Assembly (NCBI RefSeq): GCF_001425625.1
Contig: NZ_LMCP01000006.1
Location: 1-64,000, forward strand
From: Mesorhizobium sp. Root102
Lineage (GTDB): Bacteria > Pseudomonadota > Alphaproteobacteria > Rhizobiales > Rhizobiaceae
Reading direction: 5' to 3'
Length of the DNA stretch: 64,000 nucleotides
In this document: positions 58,567 to 64,000 of the stretch, piece by piece
Numbering within the stretch: position 1 is the first letter of the stretch
Layout of the letters: the number at the start of each line of letters is the position of its first letter
Made by a program: the position numbers and the translations under genes
The notes under the pieces: generated by a model
What the model was told of the DNA's origin: nothing
The model's input: the letters and a program-made list of their open reading frames with translations, nothing else
The model's database searches: none

Positions 58567-58592
58567 TTCGCGTCTCGGCGCTGATTTGTTAC
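58567..58592 (-). promoter_or_regulatory. Autoregulatory ECF promoter of the sigma/nrsF operon
   Basis: Minus strand: GTAACA, 16 bases, CGAA. As I recall, SigF of Caulobacter uses GTAACC-N16-CGAA. The element ends 20 bases before the GTG start of the sigma gene, a good place for a promoter with a short leader. Confidence 0.6.
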
Positions 58593-58658
58593 GTGGCCGG
58601 CGAAATAATGTCCAAGCCAAACTACCGGCAAATCACGAAAGTTTGCAGGCTCCCGTTC

Positions 58659-59675
58659 CTACTTGGCACCGAGCGTGACGCCCCAGAAATATCTGAAGCC
58701 CTTTCGAACCGTTAGCTTCACCCGCTTCCGACGATACTTGTTTCTCAGGCGGCCCAGGATTTGGAGATGTGTCTTGTCGATGTCCGGACTTGACGTGGGA
58801 TCGTTGGCATAGGGCAGCAGCACCAATGCCTCCGCATGCATATCGGCATAAGGCTGAGAATCATACGTATCGAAAGGTGTCGGAGGATAGTTCAACACAG
58901 TGGGATTGGTGTTGATCTCGAACACCTGGATGCGACCATCGACAATGGTGTAGTCAATCCGACCGTACGAAATCCTGGCCTTCTCGAAGATTGGCGACAA
59001 TTCGCCTGCGTGCGGATTGTCGCGAACGTATGCGGCGTGCTCGGCCAGTTGCTGCCCCGACATACCTTTGCCCGGGTCCTTGATGAACCACTCCTCGCTG
59101 GCGAAGCAGTGCTGCGAATAGCTGCGCGCACCGATGCGATAGCTTGCGTATTTTCTGTAGCTGCCGTCGGGCGCCGGTTTTGATCCGAACTCCACCACCA
59201 TGGGACGAACGAAGTTCATCTTGCCCAAATTCGAAAGCTCCTGGTCAAGCTCCGCTCGTGACGGCAGCAGCCGCGGCGTCTTGTAGGTCGCCCCAGCCTC
59301 GTCACGCAGGAACACGGGAAAACGTATCCCTTCTGGCAGAAGTTCGGGCCGGTATACGTTGAAATCATTTGTGCCGTCCGAAAACAGCATGCGCAGCAAC
59401 TCGAAACGCTGAACACTTTGGCGGGGATGATTGAGTTGGAAGAGATCGGGCTGCTGCGACTTCATGCGCTCGCTGAGAATGGCGCTTGCTTCAATCTCGG
59501 CTTCGCTGAGGCGGTCCAAATCCGTCCAGATAACCGTGCCTTTGGGGATTCCAAGCAGATGCCGTCCTTCGTCATGCGGAACGAAGCGAACAAAATCCTG
59601 CAAATCCGCTCGAAAATAGAGTAGCAGACTTGCCAGAGTGTTGGCATGTGAACGATGGCAAACATAGAAGATCAT
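58659..59675 (-). CDS. ATP-grasp-like protein of unknown function
   Basis: A 338-residue cytoplasmic protein. The C-terminal half has the look of an ATP-grasp ligase: a basic-aromatic strand region (RKYASYRIGARSYSQHCF), then SYGRIDYTIVDGRIQVFEIN with Asp241 and Glu253, and EINTNP at 253-258 as the metal-binding motif. The N-terminal part (residues 1-130) matches no family I know. AAGGGGGG stands before the ATG. It faces a GNAT/P450 pair across 74 bases, so the three probably share a control region. Codon choice is more relaxed than in neighbours, suggesting transfer. It could be a peptide/amide-forming enzyme; this is inference. Confidence 0.6.
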   Translation of the reverse strand: MIFYVCHRSHANTLASLLLYFRADLQDFVRFVPHDEGRHLLGIPKGTVIWTDLDRLSEAEIEASAILSERMKSQQPDLFQLNHPRQSVQRFELLRMLFSDGTNDFNVYRPELLPEGIRFPVFLRDEAGATYKTPRLLPSRAELDQELSNLGKMNFVRPMVVEFGSKPAPDGSYRKYASYRIGARSYSQHCFASEEWFIKDPGKGMSGQQLAEHAAYVRDNPHAGELSPIFEKARISYGRIDYTIVDGRIQVFEINTNPTVLNYPPTPFDTYDSQPYADMHAEALVLLPYANDPTSSPDIDKTHLQILGRLRNKYRRKRVKLTVRKGFRYFWGVTLGAK

Positions 59676-59749
59676 GAGACACCCCCCTTCCTCATGCGTG
59701 TTATAAAGGCCGACATCAGGAAATCGTCCATTTGAGCAGCCATTCTAAG

Positions 59750-60400
59750 ATGATAAAGGTCACATTTCGTCAACTCGTTGCAGACGACATATTGGACATG
59801 GCTGCGATGGAGACCGCAGCCTGGGGATCCCTTGGAGCCAACGAAGAAGCGATCCGGGCTCGCCTTTCACTTGGACATACAATGATTGTCGCCATGGTCG
59901 ACAACCTCATCGCTGGTGCGATCTGCTTCGTGGCAACCAGCCAGGACCCTCGCGATACCGCAAATTTTCCAAAGACCTTCGCTGCTTATTCTTCGCTTGC
60001 GGCAAGCGAGCCGACACGATCTCTCTACGTCTACAACCTTGGTGTGCGGCCCGAGTTTCGCGGCTCAGACATGGCACGCCGTCTCTTGTCGGAATTGATC
60101 GACCACGGCCGCCGGGTCGGCACGCGTTGGTTGGTCGGCGATGGACGTTGCCCGTCTTACGCCGGAGCGCAGGGCGATTTTCCCGACAAGGTTCGGCCGG
60201 ATCCGGCGTTTCGCCATACCATCGATGACTGGCATCGGACAGGCGTGATGCCGTCCGTGCAGGCGATAACAAAGGACCCGCTGCTGCGGTTCTACAGGCG
60301 CGTTCTGCGATGTGAGTTTCTGCATCTGGCGCCCGACTTTCTGCCCGAGGACCTGAGTTCCGGTGGGTTTCGCGTCATCTTCGCCGTGGATCTTGCCTGA
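59750..60400 (+). CDS. GNAT family N-acetyltransferase in the P450 cassette
   Basis: A 216-residue acetyltransferase-fold protein. The acetyl-CoA motif region reads LYVYNLGVRPEFRGSDMARRLL (in part), with R-G-S-D-M-A in place of the common Q/R-x-x-G-x-G/A. Between motif A and the C-terminus is a long insertion with 'DGRCPSYAGAQGDFPDKVRPDP', unusual for a GNAT enzyme and probably part of the substrate site. ATG 59750 is chosen; an in-frame TTG at 59732 is possible. The stop overlaps the P450 start (TGATG), which implies tight coupling of the two steps. Confidence 0.72.
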   Translation: MIKVTFRQLVADDILDMAAMETAAWGSLGANEEAIRARLSLGHTMIVAMVDNLIAGAICFVATSQDPRDTANFPKTFAAYSSLAASEPTRSLYVYNLGVRPEFRGSDMARRLLSELIDHGRRVGTRWLVGDGRCPSYAGAQGDFPDKVRPDPAFRHTIDDWHRTGVMPSVQAITKDPLLRFYRRVLRCEFLHLAPDFLPEDLSSGGFRVIFAVDLA

Positions 60401-61626
60401 TGACGGGCCAGGCTGATCTTTTTGATCCGATCGCCCATGGCAGCGATCCGTTCCCCGAATTCGCCCGTCGTCGGAGTTCGGGAGGCGCCAGTTGGGGAAA
60501 GCCTCCCTATCCCGAGGTCGGTGAAGCCTTCTACGTATTCAGCCACGCGCTTGTCTCGCAGGCCTTGAAGCACCCTTTGTTGCTGCAAGCACCACCGGGT
60601 GCCTATCAGGAAGTCCGGCAGAAGATCAGTGCGAACCCGGCACTGGATCTGTTGACCCGTTCCATGCTGCTGTCCGACCCGCCACGGCATATGCAGTTGC
60701 GCCGTCCATTGGCAGGCTCGCTGACCTTTTCCGCAAGCACAGGGTTGGTTGACCGGCTTATGGCCAAGGCCTCGGAGCTTGTGCAGGCAGCTGTCCAAAA
60801 ACCGGAATTCGATGCGATTCGCGATATAGGGCTGCCGCTGTCATTTTCGGGCTTGGAGCAGATCCTTGGCATCGACATGGACGACCCCTGGAAGATTGGC
60901 GCCGATGCACAGCTCATGGCCAATGCCCTGGAAATAAGGGCTGGAGGCGTCGACGAGCGGGCGAGCCAGGCCTGCCGCCGGTTGGAGGCATGGGTATCGC
61001 ACGCAGTAGAAAGTGGTGCTATCCGCCCAAATGGCATTTCAGCCCAGATGCTTGCCGAGGTGAAAGCCGGCAGGTGGTCGAGAGACGATGCCATCGCAAA
61101 CATCGTGTTCCTGCTCTTTGCCGGGCAGGCCACGGTCGTCGATACATTCGGCAACGCGCTGGTCGCGCTTGCAAGGTTCCCGGAACAGCTTTTGCTGCTT
61201 GAAGATCAGATAATCAGTTGGTTGTCGGCAGCCGAAGAGTTGCTCCGTTTTTGCGCTCCGATTCACTATGCCGGAGCGCGCATTGCCGCGGAAGATTTGC
61301 AATTTGGTGGGGCGACCATAAAAGCCGGCCAGGCTGTCGTACCCGTCCTGGCTAGCGCCAATCGGGACGTTTCGGTTTTTCCAGCTGGTGACCAACTGGA
61401 TTTGGGTTCCGGCATTTCGTCGGCCCTTGCGTTCGGCACCGGACTGCATGCCTGTCTGGGTCAACACGTCGCCCGGATAGAATTGGCTGTGCTGCTGGAG
61501 GCCCTGTTCACCCAAGCCAAGGGCTGGCGCCCAGACATGGCCAGGGTCGTCAGGCGGCATTCGGTGCTTTTCTACGGTCTGCAAGCCGCACCCTTGATCC
61601 GGTCGGCGGATCAACCGTCGGTTTGA
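60400..61626 (+). CDS. Cytochrome P450
   Basis: A 408-residue soluble bacterial P450 monooxygenase. All core motifs are visible: I-helix AGQAT at 241-245 with the oxygen-activating threonine, ExxR at 280-283 (EELLR), and the haem loop FGTGLHACLGQH with Cys352. No ferredoxin or reductase gene is adjacent, so electrons must come from elsewhere. Coupled to the GNAT gene and next to a divergent ATP-grasp gene, it looks like a tailoring step in a small biosynthetic pathway. Confidence 0.92.
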   Translation: MTGQADLFDPIAHGSDPFPEFARRRSSGGASWGKPPYPEVGEAFYVFSHALVSQALKHPLLLQAPPGAYQEVRQKISANPALDLLTRSMLLSDPPRHMQLRRPLAGSLTFSASTGLVDRLMAKASELVQAAVQKPEFDAIRDIGLPLSFSGLEQILGIDMDDPWKIGADAQLMANALEIRAGGVDERASQACRRLEAWVSHAVESGAIRPNGISAQMLAEVKAGRWSRDDAIANIVFLLFAGQATVVDTFGNALVALARFPEQLLLLEDQIISWLSAAEELLRFCAPIHYAGARIAAEDLQFGGATIKAGQAVVPVLASANRDVSVFPAGDQLDLGSGISSALAFGTGLHACLGQHVARIELAVLLEALFTQAKGWRPDMARVVRRHSVLFYGLQAAPLIRSADQPSV

Positions 61627-61725
61627 ATTCGGCACCCAATTGTTCGCGCCACTTCATCACGTGGAATTGTAAGCCGAAATGAAGCGTTTGCGCTTCAGCG
61701 ACCGATTGAATCAGGTCATCAATGT

Positions 61726-61740
61726 TGACTATAGAAGTCA
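61726..61740. promoter_or_regulatory. Iron-responsive operator (RirA box) before the iron-transport operon
   Basis: TGA-CTATAGAAG-TCA is an exact TGA-N9-TCA, the core of the rhizobial RirA/IRO box. It overlaps a TTGACT -35-like hexamer and lies 46 bases before the start of the iron-binding protein gene. Binding of iron-loaded RirA would repress the operon. Confidence 0.6.
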
Positions 61741-61786
61741 TGTATTGGTAGGTGGATTGGTGCCAACCCGAATTTAGGACAATGCC

Positions 61787-62794
61787 ATGAAATACGCTCT
61801 TTCCACCCTCGTCGGCGCCACCGCGCTGGCAATCAGCCTGATCGGCGGCCCGGCGATGGCGGAAGATGATGGCATCATTGTCTATAACGCCCAGCACGAA
61901 AACCTGACCAAGGCGTGGGTCGAAGGCTTCACCAAGGAAACCGGCATCAAGGTCACCGTCCGCAATGGCGGCGACAGCGACTTCTCCAACCAGATCGTCG
62001 CCGAGGGCGCTGCTTCGCCGGCCGACGTCTTCCTGACAGAAAACTCGCCGGCCATGGTGCTGGTCGAGACGTCAGGCCTGTTCGCGCCGGTCGACGCCGA
62101 CACGCTGGCACAGGTTCCCCAGGACTATCAGCCGATCAGCGGCAAATGGGTCGGCATCGCCGCGCGCAGCACGGTCTTTGCCTACAACAAGACCAAGCTG
62201 ACTGCCGACCAGTTGCCCAAGTCGATGCTTGACCTCGCCGATCCGAGCTGGAAGGGCCGGTGGGCCGCCTCCCCCTCGGGCGCCGATTTCCAGGCCATCG
62301 TCAGCGCGCTGCTCCAGCTCAAGGGGGAGGCCGCCACGGCGGACTGGCTGAAGGCGATGAGAACCAATTTCATCGCCTACAAGGGCAACAGCACGGTGAT
62401 GAAGGCGGTCAATGCCGGCGAGATCGAAGGCGGCGTGATCTACCACTATTACTATTTCGGCGATCAGGCCAAGACAGGCGAAAACAGCAAGAATGTCGAG
62501 CTGCACTATTTCAAGAACCAGGACCCGGGTGCCTTTGTCTCGATTTCCGGCGGCGGCGTGCTGGCCTCGAGCAAGCATCCGAAGGAAGCCCAGGCCTTCC
62601 TGAAATGGGTTACCGGCAAGGGTGGCCAGGAGATCCTGAAGACCGGCGATTCCTTCGAATACGCGGTCGGCAAGGGTGCCGAGTCCAATCCGAAGCTGGT
62701 GCCGCTGGCCGATCTGCAGGCGCCGAAGGTCGACGCAACGACATTGAATTCGAAGAAGGTCACCGACCTGATGACCGCAGCCGGCTTGCTTTAG
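61787..62794 (+). CDS. fbpA: Iron(III) ABC transporter substrate-binding protein
   Basis: A 335-residue periplasmic ferric-ion-binding protein of the FbpA/SfuA/AfuA class. Signal peptide 1-25 (cleavage after AMA), then IVYNAQHENL at the N-terminus, and the tyrosine-rich iron site YHYYYF at 219-224 characteristic of FbpA proteins. It is the first gene of an iron uptake operon and is followed by a permease gene; a hairpin after its stop and the upstream RirA-like site suggest iron-dependent, binding-protein-rich expression. Confidence 0.92.
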   Translation: MKYALSTLVGATALAISLIGGPAMAEDDGIIVYNAQHENLTKAWVEGFTKETGIKVTVRNGGDSDFSNQIVAEGAASPADVFLTENSPAMVLVETSGLFAPVDADTLAQVPQDYQPISGKWVGIAARSTVFAYNKTKLTADQLPKSMLDLADPSWKGRWAASPSGADFQAIVSALLQLKGEAATADWLKAMRTNFIAYKGNSTVMKAVNAGEIEGGVIYHYYYFGDQAKTGENSKNVELHYFKNQDPGAFVSISGGGVLASSKHPKEAQAFLKWVTGKGGQEILKTGDSFEYAVGKGAESNPKLVPLADLQAPKVDATTLNSKKVTDLMTAAGLL

Positions 62795-62827
62795 TTGCCG
62801 TTCGTCCTAAAAGGACAACCGACCGCG

Positions 62828-62869
62828 CTCCCGCGGGGAATTCACTTTCCGCGGGAGTGCTTTGTTTTT
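62828..62869 (+). terminator. Intercistronic hairpin after the iron-binding protein gene
   Basis: CTCCCGCGG (62828-62836) and CCGCGGGAG (62849-62857) form a perfect nine-base stem followed by TGCTTTGTTTTT. Within an ABC operon this usually makes a partial terminator that gives more binding protein than permease. Confidence 0.75.
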
Positions 62870-62968
62870 CGAGATTGCATTCGTCCATGACGACACGCTG
62901 TGTTCCCGACCGCAATCGCGGTCCTTCAATAGCTGCCACCGGGCGGCAGCGGCGCGGCGCCTGAACTG

Positions 62969-64000
62969 ATGCAGTCCGCGGTCGATCTCGCGCCCTCGGG
63001 CCTGCCTTCGGACACAGGCCGAAGCACGCTGCGGCGCACGGCGCCATGGATAGTGATCGCAGCCGTCTTCGTTTCACTGCTGTCGCTGCTGCCGCTTGCC
63101 TTCATCATCTGGATCGCTGTGCAAACCGGCTGGGAAACCGTCTCGGCGCTGGTCTTTCGGCCGCGCGTCGGCGAGCTTCTGGTCAACACCGGCATGCTGG
63201 TGTTGCTGGCCGTGCCGATCGCCATCGTGCTGTCGGTTGCGCTGGCCTGGCTGACCGAGCGCAGCAATCTGCCTGGCGCCCGGCTCTGGTCCTGGCTGTG
63301 CGTGGCGCCGCTGGCCATCCCCGCTTTCGTGCACAGCTATGCGTGGATCACCATGGTGCCGCGGCTGCACGGTCTTTGGGCTGGCGTGCTGATTTCCGTC
63401 ATCGCCTATTTCCCGTTCCTCTATCTGACGGTGTCGGCGGCACTGCGCCGCCTCGATCCTGCCCTGGAGGACGCCGCGGCGGCGCTCGGCCTTGGACCCT
63501 GGCGTGTCTTCCTGCGTGTCGTGCTGCCACAACTGCGTCTCGCCATCTGCGGCGGCTCGCTGCTGGTCGGACTGCATCTGCTGGCCGAGTATGGCCTCTA
63601 TGTCTTCATCCGCTTCGATACCTTCACCACGGCGATCGTCGACCAGTTCCAGTCCACCTTCAACGGACCGGCAGCCAACATGCTGGCCGGCGTGCTGGTG
63701 AGCTGCTGCTTCGTGCTGCTCGGCATCGAAGTGCTCGTGCGCGGCGAGGAGCGCTATGCCCGCGTCGGCTCCGGCGCCGCGCGCTCTCAGCAGCGCACGC
63801 GTCTCGGTCGCGCCACCATCCCCAGCCTGTTGTTGCTCCTCGCCACCACACTGCTGGCCCTTGGCGTGCCGTTCGTCACCATCGGCCGCTGGCTTGTCGC
63901 CGGCGGCATGGAAGTCTGGCGCTTCGACGAGATTGGCCTGGCGCTCGGCCAGACGCTGTTCCTGGCGCTTGCCGGCGCGTTGCTGGCCACCGTTGCCGCC
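62969..64000 (+). CDS. fbpB: Iron(III) ABC transporter permease (partial, runs off the window)
   Basis: At least 344 residues of an FbpB/SfuB-type double-domain permease, open to the last base of the window. It begins at ATG 62969 (MQSAVDLAP) and has helices at about 30-50, 72-95, 105-125 and later; the first EAA loop is [17 protein letters not shown] near residue 170, where the ATPase docks. A second membrane half begins near residue 280 ([13 protein letters not shown]). It continues the operon started by the binding protein; the ATPase gene should lie beyond the window. Confidence 0.9.
   Translation, partial: MQSAVDLAPSGLPSDTGRSTLRRTAPWIVIAAVFVSLLSLLPLAFIIWIAVQTGWETVSALVFRPRVGELLVNTGMLVLLAVPIAIVLSVALAWLTERSNLPGARLWSWLCVAPLAIPAFVHSYAWITMVPRLHGLWAGVLISVIAYFPFLYLTVSAALRRLDPALEDAAAALGLGPWRVFLRVVLPQLRLAICGGSLLVGLHLLAEYGLYVFIRFDTFTTAIVDQFQSTFNGPAANMLAGVLVSCCFVLLGIEVLVRGEERYARVGSGAARSQQRTRLGRATIPSLLLLLATTLLALGVPFVTIGRWLVAGGMEVWRFDEIGLALGQTLFLALAGALLATVAA

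Noticed and set aside
61680..61697. Hairpin TGAAGCG-TTTG-CGCTTCA downstream of the P450 gene, considered as a terminator
   Set aside because: The stem is only seven pairs and is not followed by a T-run on either strand.

Overview
The window is high-GC alphaproteobacterial chromosome, most likely Mesorhizobium or a close Phyllobacteriaceae relative. The evidence is the housekeeping order (ptsP-prfA-prmC-DUF4167-clpB; lysC next to ubiG; DUF1178-nitrilase-grxC-comF; argJ-GNAT-mutT), a secA preceded by a divergent parvulin, rhizobial-type intergenic palindromes, and a TGA-N9-TCA site of the RirA 'iron-responsive operator' type before an iron-transport gene. Species identity is inferred, not proven.

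Layout. 0-6.8 kb: cell-envelope enzymes (M23 endopeptidase, L,D-transpeptidase), an MFS pump, a TMEM175-type channel and a YjbR protein. 6.8-16.5 kb, minus strand: clpB, a DUF4167 protein, prmC, prfA, ptsP and lysC, linking proteostasis, translation termination, nitrogen-PTS signalling and aspartate-family amino-acid synthesis. 16.7-17.3 kb: a small scar with a truncated glycolipid-binding gene. 17.4-29.5 kb: ubiG, a DMT exporter with a divergent MarR regulator, a small redox/repair/competence cluster, a lone Flp pilin, mutT, argJ, a caspase-like secreted protein, a TetR regulator and a periplasmic parvulin. 29.8-39.7 kb: secA, a large MalT-like LuxR regulator with two small proteins beyond its promoter, and a flippase plus CelD-type acyltransferase pair that suggests surface-polysaccharide work.

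39.8-43.8 kb is accessory. Its ends are the 3' and 5' halves of one tRNA-Leu(CAA) gene, broken in the anticodon loop. Inside are an SDR, a LysR regulator, an F420-reductase-like NADP protein, an SRPBCC protein, a LysR remnant and a complete, different tRNA-Leu(CAA). A 42-bp sequence lies in the same orientation upstream of both the SDR and the reductase operon, a plausible shared LysR control element.

44-57 kb: dsbB, an HNH nuclease, alkA-like and gluQ genes, DMT and YihY membrane proteins, an SDR, a cobalamin adenosyltransferase, a rhomboid protease, then etfBA followed by a 3-hydroxybutyryl-CoA dehydrogenase (fatty-acid/PHB redox), and a PAS-GGDEF cyclase. 57.3-58.6 kb is an ECF sigma/NrsF pair with a good autoregulatory promoter. 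58.7-61.6 kb holds a divergent ATP-grasp / GNAT / cytochrome P450 cassette whose function I do not recognise; it is the best candidate for an undescribed pathway here. The window ends inside the permease of an iron(III) ABC transporter.
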